NCBI GenBank assembly: GCA_020638675.1
Contig: JACKID010000001.1
Span: 434,001-498,000, forward strand
DNA from: Planctomycetota bacterium
GTDB taxonomy: Bacteria > Planctomycetota > UBA8742 > UBA2392
DNA: 64,000 nucleotides
Direction: 5' to 3'
This document shows positions 30,885 through 39,159 of this stretch, in pieces. Positions within the stretch are counted from its first letter, which is position 1. Each line of letters starts with the position of its first letter. The translations under genes were made by a program, and so were the position numbers. The notes beneath the pieces are model-generated. The model worked only from the letters and a program-made list of their open reading frames with translations, ran no database searches and was not told the DNA's origin.

Positions 30885-33602
30885 ATGAAAATCGCCAAGC
30901 ACTCACTGTTCTGCCTCGCCGCCTGCCTGCTGCTGTCATCCGGGTTTGCGCCGGGCGTCTCGCAGGACATCGGCACGGACAAGGTCAGCGCGGACAATCC
31001 CCACCTGCAGGACCCCGGCAAGCGCGCCAGGCCTTACACGGAAGAAGAGTACGAGATCGCCGAGAAGATCTTCGGCATGCTCGACGGCGAGCAGCAGATG
31101 CTGCTCAACGGGCTGCGCTACCTGATGCGCCCCGAGTATGAAAAGGAAATGATGAAGGGGCTGTTCTACGTCCCCTGCCCGCTGCCCACCTGGGGCACAG
31201 AGAGCAAACAGCCCACCACGCTGCCCGAGTCCATGCGCCTGTGGGCGATGCTTGCGGCCGGGATGCCGGGCGACGCGGACATGGAACGGGAGCTGGTGCG
31301 CTTCATCGGCAGCGAGCACAAGCGCTATGAGGACAGCCTCGCGGCATATGCGGTGCCGATCGCCGTCTGCAACGCGGCCCTGCGCCGCCCGGAGCTCGGA
31401 CACGCGGACGAGTTAAAAGAAAAGGCCAAGGACCTGATGTACATCGCCATGAAGATCCACGACCTCACGGGCGTGGAGTCGCCGTGCATTGTAAGCGGCT
31501 ACATCTGGCCCATGTGGTACGGCAATCATGTGTGGCGCTCGGTGTCGGCCCGCTGCTGCGCCGAGATGGGGGTCAAGTACAACGAGCACGTGTGGGAATC
31601 CGAGCTCAAGAACGTCTCGCAGGCCACGCAGAAGCAGCTCGGCTGGATCAGCACACAGGGCGGCGGGCTGAACGCGCAGAATGACCTCGACTGTAACCTG
31701 CTGGCGATGGCGGCGATCAGCATGGGCTTGTCGTCGCCGGAAAAGAACGGGCTGCCGAAGTCAGCCCGCAGCTCGCTGGACAAGCGGCTCAAGTACGTAC
31801 CGGACATCCTGACTCGGCTCGAGCGCGAGTACGCCGGCGAGCCGATAGTCGGGGCGCGCCTTGCGCTGGTACGCACGTTCCTGCCGGACTTTTCGCCGCG
31901 CCTGCGCAAGCCGGTCGAATGGCGCGAGCTCGTGCGCCAGAGCGCCGTCAACGAGATGTATGCCTCCGGCGCTATCTACTCAAGCACCGGGCTGACGCAC
32001 GAGCTCGGGCTCGACGGTCGCTTGCGGCGGCGCCGCGCACGCATGCCGAACGAGACTGCGCTGGCCTGCCTGTCCGTGTGCGGCGGCCTCTACGGCGAGC
32101 AGACGTCGCCGATCGCGGGCATGACGCCCGCGGACGTCCAGAAGGCGCTGCACGCACTCTCGATCCTGCACGCGTCCGTGCTTCCGGACATGCCGCCGGG
32201 AGGGGAACTGTCGCCTGAGGTCGATGCGGCGATCGCGCAGGGCTGCGAGTGGCTGTTGAAGCAGCAAGCCAACGACGGCTCGTTCAACTCCGACTGGGGC
32301 GGATTCAACTCGGTCGCCTTCACGTCCGCGCCGATGCATGCACTGCTTCACGGCGGTTTCGACCGTAACTCCGCGCCGATCAAGGAGGGCATGGCCTGGC
32401 TGCGCAAGAACCTGCCCGGCGCACTGGCTGCCGTGCCCGCCGGCAGGGGGCTCCAGGTCTGCAGCTACGCCGCGGGCATCACACTCATGATGTACGCCCG
32501 CTACTACGAATGGCTCATGGAGGAAGAGGGAGTCTTCACGACGGCCACGGCCGAGGAGGCAAGGGCGGCTCGCAAGCGGGTCTGGAACAAGATCGCGCGC
32601 GTCGATCGCGAACTGATCCAGGGGCTGGTGACGTACCTCGATGACTCCTACGTGGGCGGCCAGAGCGGCGGCTGGGCGTACGCCCCCATCAAGGGCAGGC
32701 GCGCCGGGGGCGACAACTCGGTCAGCCAGTTCGCGGGTTGCGGCTACAAATGCGCCGCTCTGCTCGGCGCGGATGTCAAACTGTCCACCTTCGAGAACGA
32801 AGCGAGGCGGCTGATCCGCCAATACTTCTCCGGTCGAGACGAGCAGGAGGTCGCCTTCAAGCTGTTCCCGGCGCCAGTTCCGAGTGACGATCCACGCTAC
32901 GCCGAGGGCGGCATCTATGAGCGCCGCAACTGGGCCGGAAAGATCAAGCCGGGCGGCTGGACCTACGTCGCCGGACCTGCCAACAGCAACGGATTCACCG
33001 CCATACAGTACGTGGGCACGGGCATGGCGTTGCTGGCCGCCTGCCGCGATGAGCTGCGCGTCAACAACAGCCTGCCGCGGGACCTGCACAAGGACATCGA
33101 TCTTCACATTTTCGGAGCGCAGGCATGGCTCGCGAAACAGGATTGGTGGCAGTACGACTACGAGGAATCCGACGACTACGGTGAAGAGAACCTGGCTGGC
33201 CAGAATCCACCCGGCGGCCCGGGCTGGGGCGGAATCTACAACCTGTACGCACTTGAGCGCGGCTGTGTCATGTCCGGCTACGACCTGTTGATGGGCGAAG
33301 TGGACTGGTACTACCACACCGCGCGCTGGCTGCTCGATAACCAGGGCGATGACGGCAAGTGGGCAGGCGGCACGATTGACACCGCTTGGGCGATCCTGAT
33401 TCTGCGCAAGGCCGCGCCTCCGGGGGTCACCCAGCCGCGTGTGCCGGAAGTGCCGGGCGACGGCTCGCCGAACCCCGATACGGGGCGCAATACTCGCCCG
33501 GTCAGCCCGATTACCCCGGGCAGGGTAAAGCCGGAGAAGCCCGAAGAACAGGAACCCGCCAAGCCGGCGCCCTCCAGCCCGGTTACGCCGGGCAAGGACT
33601 AG
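30885..33602 (+). CDS. Secreted alpha/alpha-toroid protein, paralogue 4
   Basis: A 905-residue exported protein starting MKIAKHSLFCLAACLLLSSG, with CGGAG 8 bases upstream and only 38 bases after paralogue 3, so it is in the same transcript. Cluster markers: LLNGLRYLMRPEYEKEMM, VPCPLPTW, PMWYGNHVWRS, DNSVSQFAGCGYKCAALLGA, ALLAACRDELRVNNS and IYNLYALERGCVMSGY followed by VDWYYHTARWLL. QW-like motifs are WLLKQQANDGSFNSDWGG and WLLDNQGDDGKWAGG. It is the most diverged of the four, with extra cysteines (GCGYKCAAL). The tail has SPITPGRVKPEKPEE and ends SSPVTPGKD. Function unknown. Confidence 0.8.
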   Translation: MKIAKHSLFCLAACLLLSSGFAPGVSQDIGTDKVSADNPHLQDPGKRARPYTEEEYEIAEKIFGMLDGEQQMLLNGLRYLMRPEYEKEMMKGLFYVPCPLPTWGTESKQPTTLPESMRLWAMLAAGMPGDADMERELVRFIGSEHKRYEDSLAAYAVPIAVCNAALRRPELGHADELKEKAKDLMYIAMKIHDLTGVESPCIVSGYIWPMWYGNHVWRSVSARCCAEMGVKYNEHVWESELKNVSQATQKQLGWISTQGGGLNAQNDLDCNLLAMAAISMGLSSPEKNGLPKSARSSLDKRLKYVPDILTRLEREYAGEPIVGARLALVRTFLPDFSPRLRKPVEWRELVRQSAVNEMYASGAIYSSTGLTHELGLDGRLRRRRARMPNETALACLSVCGGLYGEQTSPIAGMTPADVQKALHALSILHASVLPDMPPGGELSPEVDAAIAQGCEWLLKQQANDGSFNSDWGGFNSVAFTSAPMHALLHGGFDRNSAPIKEGMAWLRKNLPGALAAVPAGRGLQVCSYAAGITLMMYARYYEWLMEEEGVFTTATAEEARAARKRVWNKIARVDRELIQGLVTYLDDSYVGGQSGGWAYAPIKGRRAGGDNSVSQFAGCGYKCAALLGADVKLSTFENEARRLIRQYFSGRDEQEVAFKLFPAPVPSDDPRYAEGGIYERRNWAGKIKPGGWTYVAGPANSNGFTAIQYVGTGMALLAACRDELRVNNSLPRDLHKDIDLHIFGAQAWLAKQDWWQYDYEESDDYGEENLAGQNPPGGPGWGGIYNLYALERGCVMSGYDLLMGEVDWYYHTARWLLDNQGDDGKWAGGTIDTAWAILILRKAAPPGVTQPRVPEVPGDGSPNPDTGRNTRPVSPITPGRVKPEKPEEQEPAKPAPSSPVTPGKD

Positions 33603-33930
33603 CGCGGGCCGACAGAAATGTGCAATTGGCCAGTCCCGGCGGCGGGCCCCGGCCACTTATCGCTGATCCGCAATGGTGTCTGTCCCCTGTGCAAGGGGGC
33701 GTATGACGGGCAGGTTTCGCTGTTTCCTTGTCGCATTCTAGTTAAAGTATTCCCTCAGAAGGCGGACCTCCCGGGTAAAACAAGACGGTTCCGCCCGGGT
33801 GCGTTGTCTGACGAAATAACTTCGGCGATTGGGTGGGAACTTCGTATCCCTACTTGGCGTCACTAGCCGGGATTTCCTGACACGCAGGCCTCACACGACA
33901 GGTATTCCTGTACCTGACAGGGGGATTGGC
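33603..33930 (+). other. Intergenic region before the PDZ-toroid gene
   Basis: No credible gene. It contains TGTGCAATTGG near 33618 (the word repeated upstream of the kelch gene), a small hairpin CCCC tgtgcaag GGGG near 33676, and a less GC-rich block near 33720-33760 with TAGTTAAAGTATTCC that could hold a promoter. CCGCCCGGGTGCG can pair with upstream CCCGGGTAAAACAAGACGG. The interval suggests the PDZ-toroid gene has its own promoter. Confidence 0.35.
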
Positions 33931-36564
33931 ATGAAGCTCACATGGCTGCTGCCGCTGATCGTTGGCGGACTACTTCTATTCAGCGCGTCGACCAATGACC
34001 CGGCGCGTACCAAGGCCGAACAACCCGCGCCGCAGCCCACACAGACGGCGGCAACTGAAATGCCGGAGTTCCCGGCGCTGGCCGAAATTCCCCAGTTCAC
34101 GCCGGAGCAGCTGGACAGCTCGCCCTTCGGTATCCTGCTGGACGTCAACAAGGGCGGCAGCATCGACCCGATGCAGGCTCGCGGCACGCTGCCAGTGGGC
34201 TGGAAGCCCGACCCGCCTCTCAACCTGAGTGGACCGATGCCCAAGGACGAAGACGTCCGCGCGGCCATCGTGAAGGCCGTGAACTACGTCCTCGACCAGC
34301 AGAACGAAAACGGCTCATGGGACGTCGTCCTGTCCGGCACCCTGATGTCTGAGACGGCCGACCAGGCAGTGGACGCCATCGCTGCGACCGGTCTTGCCGG
34401 CTACGCCATGCGCCGCCACATCAAGGTCGACCCCGAGCGCATTACCCCCGCGCTCAAGAAGGCGGCCCAGTTCGTGATTGACCGCGTCTATCGCGGCAAG
34501 CTTCCGCTGAACGTCTGGTACGCCAACTGGCGCTACACCCTCGGCCTCAAGTTCTTGCACCAGGAATTCATGAACACCGAGGACGAGGAGTTCCGCACCG
34601 AGATCAAGGCCGTCTGCCGCCGCATGGTACAGGGCCTGCTGCGCCTGCAGCTCAGCAACAGCGAAGCCCCGATGCTTGAGCGCAAGCGCCGCAAGCGCAT
34701 CAGCTCGCGCTTCAAGAACACCGCCATGCCCAGCAGCCTGGGCGTCGTGCTTGCCCCGCCGACCGATGAGGACTATCGCGGCGGCGCCAAGATCATCAAG
34801 ATTCTGCCCGGCACCGTGGCCGAAGAGCACGGGCTGAAGGTAGGTGACCGCATTGTCGAGGCCGAAGGCCTGCGCGTGGAGAACGCGCTCGACTACTACA
34901 TGCAGGAGACGACCTGGCTCGGCGGGCAGAAGGTGAACATCGCCATCCGCCGCGAAGGCTCCAAGGATTTCAAGAAGGACTACCAGCTCGCGCAGACCTG
35001 GCCCGGCTATCTCGGGCTGAAGCTCAACCCGGGCATCGGTGAAGGCCCGGTGGTCGAGGGCTTCATGCCGTTCAGCCCCTGCAAGGGCGAGCTGGAGATC
35101 GGCGACGTCATCTATGAAGTCGACGGCAACGAAATCACCAAGATCGAGGAGTTCCGCACGATCGAGCACGGGATCGAGCCGGGCGACAAGATTCGCATGA
35201 AGGTCCTGCGCGGTGAAAAGGCCAAGAAGAAGAGTGCCAGCATCGAGGCGTCCGGCTCACCGGAAGGCTGGTTCTACTTCGGCATCAAGGAAGAGGACAA
35301 AGGCGACGACAACGGCGTAGTCGTTGACGGCGACCCGCGCCCGGATTCGCCAGCCGGCATGGCCGGTCTCAAGGACGAAGACCGCGTGACCTGGATCGGC
35401 GACACCCCGATCCTCGGGCTCGACCACCTGTACGACTTCGTCGGCACGATCGCCGCCGGCAAGCCCTACCTCGTGAAGTGGGTGCGCGGCGGGCAGGAAA
35501 TGGAAGCCGAGATGATCGCGCGTCCGATTCCGCAGCCGTTCGACCTTGCGCTGCGCATCACCATCAACAACCGCTTCCAGGCCTTCATTCGCGAAGTCGT
35601 GAAGGGCGGCGCGGGCGACAAGGCCGGCTTCAAGAACGGCGACGTGTTCAACGCCATCAACGGCACGCCGACCCCGTCCGTGTTCGAGTGGCAGGACTGC
35701 TGGTTCGAGTTGACCGCCGGCGAGGAAGCCACCTTCCTCATGCAGCGCGGCGGCAAGGAAGTCGAAATCAAGCTTGAGCTGCCCAAGGCCGAGATCACGG
35801 AAGGCGGCGACGAGACGGAAGAGGGCGGCTGGGCCTATTACCCGGAAATGGGCGAAAGCCCGACGTTCTCAACCGCAGCGGCCATGCTCGCGCTGATGGA
35901 CGTGGACCACGACATGGACATCAAGGGCCTCAGCCGCGTGCTGAAGGACCCGCTGAAGTCGGCTGCATCCCTGATCAACACCATGCGCATCGAAGACAAG
36001 CAGAACGGCGGCCAGGAAAGCTACGTCTACCGTGGCGGCAGCAAGGACATGGGCCAGATCGGCATGGACGTGAAGGGCTGCCAGGGCCGCAACACGATCT
36101 GTGAGCTGGCGCTGGTCCGCATGGGCATGTTCCGCCGCAGCAAGTCGACGCTGAAGAAGATCATCGACCAGTGGACCAAGTACCGTGGCGAACTCGACGC
36201 CGTCCGGCGCATGGAGTACTACAACCCGCCGGGCAAGGGTGGCTCGCCGCACAACTTCGACCGCAACTTCAACGCGGCCTACTACTGGCTGTTCGGCCAC
36301 TACCACACCCTGCTTGCGGCCAAGGAGTGCGGCGGCAAGACGTTTGACAACATCAACGAGATCTGCACCAAGGCGATCATGCTGACCCGCCACGATGACG
36401 GCACCTGGCTCGGCCACCCGAGCTTCGGCCCGCTGTGCGGCACCTGCCTGGCGCTCTGGATCCTGGGCGAGACGGAGGGCGGCTGGCGCGACGGCTATGG
36501 CGACCCGCTGACGCAGATGAAGAAAGACGGCGAGCAAACGGACCCTGAAACGCCCGAAAAGTAG
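33931..36564 (+). CDS. Secreted toroid protein with four internal PDZ domains
   Basis: An 877-residue exported protein starting MKLTWLLPLIVGGLLLFSAS, preceded by GGGGGA. Residues about 105-260 hold toroid helices with the QW-like VLDQQNENGSWDVV. Residues about 268-625 hold four consecutive PDZ domains: LPGTVAEEHGLKVGDRIVEA (1), FMPFSPCKGELEIGDVIYEV (2), RPDSPAGMAGLKDEDRVTWI (3) and VVKGGAGDKAGFKNGDVFNA (4). Residues about 635-860 return to toroid helices, with ALVRMGMFRRSKSTLKK, a NFDRNFNAAYYWLFGHYH segment and ARHDDGTWLGH-like LTRHDDGTWLGHPSFGP. The PDZ block therefore appears inserted within one toroid. No protease domain accompanies the PDZs. It probably binds protein C termini or misfolded peptides in the periplasm; inference. 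Confidence 0.85.
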   Translation: MKLTWLLPLIVGGLLLFSASTNDPARTKAEQPAPQPTQTAATEMPEFPALAEIPQFTPEQLDSSPFGILLDVNKGGSIDPMQARGTLPVGWKPDPPLNLSGPMPKDEDVRAAIVKAVNYVLDQQNENGSWDVVLSGTLMSETADQAVDAIAATGLAGYAMRRHIKVDPERITPALKKAAQFVIDRVYRGKLPLNVWYANWRYTLGLKFLHQEFMNTEDEEFRTEIKAVCRRMVQGLLRLQLSNSEAPMLERKRRKRISSRFKNTAMPSSLGVVLAPPTDEDYRGGAKIIKILPGTVAEEHGLKVGDRIVEAEGLRVENALDYYMQETTWLGGQKVNIAIRREGSKDFKKDYQLAQTWPGYLGLKLNPGIGEGPVVEGFMPFSPCKGELEIGDVIYEVDGNEITKIEEFRTIEHGIEPGDKIRMKVLRGEKAKKKSASIEASGSPEGWFYFGIKEEDKGDDNGVVVDGDPRPDSPAGMAGLKDEDRVTWIGDTPILGLDHLYDFVGTIAAGKPYLVKWVRGGQEMEAEMIARPIPQPFDLALRITINNRFQAFIREVVKGGAGDKAGFKNGDVFNAINGTPTPSVFEWQDCWFELTAGEEATFLMQRGGKEVEIKLELPKAEITEGGDETEEGGWAYYPEMGESPTFSTAAAMLALMDVDHDMDIKGLSRVLKDPLKSAASLINTMRIEDKQNGGQESYVYRGGSKDMGQIGMDVKGCQGRNTICELALVRMGMFRRSKSTLKKIIDQWTKYRGELDAVRRMEYYNPPGKGGSPHNFDRNFNAAYYWLFGHYHTLLAAKECGGKTFDNINEICTKAIMLTRHDDGTWLGHPSFGPLCGTCLALWILGETEGGWRDGYGDPLTQMKKDGEQTDPETPEK

Positions 36565-36579
36565 AAGAATCACACCCGG

Positions 36580-36611
36580 CCGGCCCGCGAAAGCGGGCCG
36601 GTTTCTGTTTT
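36580..36611 (+). terminator. Rho-independent terminator after the PDZ-toroid gene
   Basis: CCGGCCCGC, GAAA tetraloop, GCGGGCCGG, then TTTCTGTTTT, 15 bases after the stop codon. Confidence 0.92.
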
Positions 36612-36689
36612 AGGGGCAGCCTGGCAGGCGTATAAGCGTATTGGATTGATAATCCCTTCCTGATCTTTACCGAAACCGGAGACACCGGA

Positions 36690-37859
36690 ATGCGGAAACT
36701 GTCTGTCGCTATTCTTCTTTCACTGATCGTCAGCGGGCTCGCGCTCGCGCAGGATGGCGCCGATTCCGAAGCGCTCAGCGGGCGGCTGCAGCCGTCACAG
36801 GCCACCGAGCTCAAGGTCGACCTCAAGGGCTACAACGGCGAATTGACGCTAAAGATGGTGCTCGCGCCGGGCATGAGCGTGAAGAAGGGCGACGTGGTGG
36901 CCGAGCTTGAAGCACCCGACTACGCCGACGCCATTGAGCGCACCAAAGAAAACGTGGCCCTTGCCGAAGTCAGCGTCCAGACGCTGACGGACGCCGTCAG
37001 CTACGCCGAGCAGTCCTACAAGCTGCAGCTTGAACGCACGCAGCGAAACGCCCAGCGCACGGCCGAAGACCTCGATTACTTTCTGAACCAGCAGAAGAAG
37101 GACAGCATCCGCAACGGCGAGCTGAACCTCGAGAGCTACGAAAACAACATCAAGGACCAGGAAGAAGAACTGGCCCAGTTGACCGAGCTGTACAAGGGCA
37201 ATGATCTTGCGAAGGAAAGCCAGGACATCGTCCTGAACCGCTCCAAGCGCCGCCTCGAGAACACCAAGGAGCGCTATGAGATGGCCAAGGAAAACCACCA
37301 GCACATGGTCAAGGTTGACCTCGTGCGACGTGAAGAAGACCTGCGCTCGGCCAAGGAAGGCGCGGCGCTGGAGCTGGCGCGCATCACGAGCGCGGGCGAA
37401 AGCAGCAACGCCGACATCAAGTCCAAGCTGACCCGCGCCCAGCGCGGTCTGAGCGACGCCCGCAAGGCGCTGGCGGACCTCGAAGGCGACAAGGAACGCT
37501 TCAAGCTGACGGCGCCGCACGACGGTGTGGTCGCGGTCGGCGGCTGGAACGGCAACGACGGCGCGAACGTTTCATTGAAGGTCGGCGACAAGGTCGGGCG
37601 CGGCTCGGTCATCGCGACGGTGGTGGACACCTCGAAGCTGCTGGTCAGCATTAGCGTCAAGGTGGAATCGCGCGCCAAGTTTCAGCCGGGCACGACCGTC
37701 AAGGTCACGGCCAAGGAAGGCGAAGGCAGCGCGAGCGGCGTTGTGAAGGCGATCGGCTTTGTCGTGAAGAAGGGCGGGATGGTGACGGCGCTGATCGAAG
37801 TGAACAACAGCGGCGGGACTTTGCTTGCCGGCCAGAACGTCGGCGTGGCACTGGAGTAG
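36690..37859 (+). CDS. HlyD/RND-type periplasmic adaptor (membrane fusion) protein
   Basis: A 389-residue exported protein with signal peptide MRKLSVAILLSLIVSGLALAQ. The first lipoyl half-motif is in LAPGMSVKKGDVVAELEAPD, followed by a long coiled-coil hairpin (about residues 75-270, rich in K/E/Q heptads) and the second half FKLTAPHDGVVAVGGWNG, then beta-barrel strands ending LLAGQNVGVALE. Adaptors normally bridge an inner-membrane transporter and an outer-membrane channel, but neither is encoded here: neighbours are the PDZ-toroid gene upstream and a toroid lipoprotein 22 bases downstream. It may therefore serve an unusual envelope complex. CGGAG lies upstream of the ATG. Confidence 0.85.
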   Translation: MRKLSVAILLSLIVSGLALAQDGADSEALSGRLQPSQATELKVDLKGYNGELTLKMVLAPGMSVKKGDVVAELEAPDYADAIERTKENVALAEVSVQTLTDAVSYAEQSYKLQLERTQRNAQRTAEDLDYFLNQQKKDSIRNGELNLESYENNIKDQEEELAQLTELYKGNDLAKESQDIVLNRSKRRLENTKERYEMAKENHQHMVKVDLVRREEDLRSAKEGAALELARITSAGESSNADIKSKLTRAQRGLSDARKALADLEGDKERFKLTAPHDGVVAVGGWNGNDGANVSLKVGDKVGRGSVIATVVDTSKLLVSISVKVESRAKFQPGTTVKVTAKEGEGSASGVVKAIGFVVKKGGMVTALIEVNNSGGTLLAGQNVGVALE

Positions 37860-37881
37860 CATCGCAGTCCGGGAGCAGTGC

Positions 37882-39093
37882 ATGAAAACCAGGATCCTGT
37901 TGGCAGGCGCGCTGGCAGTCACGCTGCTGGCCGCGTGCAGCAAGAGCGAGCCCAACCGGCCCGCGCCGGTGACGCCGCCGCCGCCCGCAAACTCCACAGG
38001 CAGCGGCCCGACACAGCCGCAGGCCATCACGTGGGACTACCAGGACAACCTGGACAAGGCCGTCCGCTGGATCCTCGACAACCAGAAGAAGAAGGGCGAC
38101 TGGGGCTACATGAGCGAGCGCCCCAACGACATCTACCTCGGCAGCATTAACAGCCTGCACGTCTTCGGCAACGCGGCCACGGCCCTGTGCGTCATGGGGC
38201 TGATGATGCAGCCGCCGACGGAGGAGATCGAGAAGTCCATCACCCGCGGGCTGGAGTACCTCATCACCGCACCCGACACGCCGCGCGCCACGATGGACAC
38301 GTTCTATAACGTGTGGTCGCACTCCTACATGGTGCAGTGCCTCTGCTTGGCCATGGAAGATGCGCGCTATACGGAAATGAAACCCCGCCTGAAGAAGCGC
38401 GCCGAGCTTGAGCTGCGGCGCCTGCTGGACCACCAGAGTCTCGACGGCGGCTGGGGCTACTACGACTTCGAGTACCGCACCAAGCGCCCCAGCGGCGACA
38501 TCAGCACGACCTTCACCACGGCCGCGGCGCTGGTCGCGTTGCGCGAGGCCAGGCGCGTGGACCTGCCGATTCGCGACCACAACATCCAGGTCGGGCTGGA
38601 TTACCTTGAGCGCATGCGAATCCCGAACGGCGCGTACTTCTACTCGACCGGGCACCAGTACTCGCCGATGTGGGACCCCAACCTGCCGCGCGGCAGCCTC
38701 GGGCGCAGCCAGTCCGGCGACAACGCGCTTTTTACCTGGGAGCGCACGATCACGCCCGAGACACTGCAGAAGCAGCTCGACTACTTCTTCAAGGACCACA
38801 TCTTCATCGAGATCGGGCGCGGGCGGCAGTTCCCGCACGAAGCCTGGTACGCCACCGCGCCGTACTACTACTATTTCGGGCACTACTACGCGTCGCGCAA
38901 CGTGCTCGGGCTGCCGAAGGACAAGCAGCCGGAGTACGGCAACAAGCTCGCGAAGCTCGTAGTCGCCGGCCAGTACGACGACGGAACGTTCTGGGACTAC
39001 CCGCTGTACGGGTATCACAAGCCCTACGGTACCGGCTACGGGGTCTGCATCCTCACGAACTGCAAGAAAGCAATCCTGCAGGACGCACCGTGA
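37882..39093 (+). CDS. Toroid-fold lipoprotein (squalene-cyclase/prenyltransferase-like repeats)
   Basis: A 403-residue lipoprotein. The start MKTRILLAGALAVTLLAACS has a lipobox (LAAC, cysteine 19) and GGGAG upstream; a longer frame is not signal-like. After a Pro-rich spacer come three QW-like motifs: WILDNQKKKGDWGYM, LLDHQSLDGGWGYY and VVAGQYDDGTFWDYP. Helix pairs between them (TTFTTAAALVALREAR, ATAPYYYYFGHYYAS) fit an alpha/alpha-toroid of about half the size of the tandem paralogues. No catalytic DxDD. It shares the transcript with the adaptor (22-base gap). Membrane-anchored periplasmic or outer-membrane location; function unknown. Confidence 0.82.
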   Translation: MKTRILLAGALAVTLLAACSKSEPNRPAPVTPPPPANSTGSGPTQPQAITWDYQDNLDKAVRWILDNQKKKGDWGYMSERPNDIYLGSINSLHVFGNAATALCVMGLMMQPPTEEIEKSITRGLEYLITAPDTPRATMDTFYNVWSHSYMVQCLCLAMEDARYTEMKPRLKKRAELELRRLLDHQSLDGGWGYYDFEYRTKRPSGDISTTFTTAAALVALREARRVDLPIRDHNIQVGLDYLERMRIPNGAYFYSTGHQYSPMWDPNLPRGSLGRSQSGDNALFTWERTITPETLQKQLDYFFKDHIFIEIGRGRQFPHEAWYATAPYYYYFGHYYASRNVLGLPKDKQPEYGNKLAKLVVAGQYDDGTFWDYPLYGYHKPYGTGYGVCILTNCKKAILQDAP

Positions 39094-39102
39094 ACGGCGG
39101 TC

Positions 39103-39154
39103 GATAGTTGGTGGTTTGTGGTTTGTAGTCGCTACCAACTACCAACTATCAACC
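39103..39154. repeat. Second copy of the TTGATAGTTGGT-type inverted repeat
   Basis: GATAGTTGGTGGTTTG pairs with CTACCAACTACCAACTATC across a short spacer, between two convergent genes. It shares the ACCAACTATCAAC core with 20206-20283 and may serve as a bidirectional terminator. Confidence 0.7.
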
Positions 39155-39159
39155 GCACC

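Noticed and set aside
22699..33602. Tandem toroid proteins as functional squalene-hopene cyclases or hopanoid enzymes
   Set aside because: The DxDD protonation motif and its aromatic surroundings are absent in all of them, they carry export signals, and no isoprenoid genes are nearby.
22699..33602. Tandem toroid proteins as alpha-2-macroglobulin/complement-like thioester proteins
   Set aside because: No CGEQ thioester motif is present and the macroglobulin domains are missing.
33618..33866. Plus-strand frame with CPLCKGAY-like cysteines before the PDZ-toroid gene
   Set aside because: No ribosome site, it overlaps the real start region, and composition is not gene-like; a chance cysteine pair.
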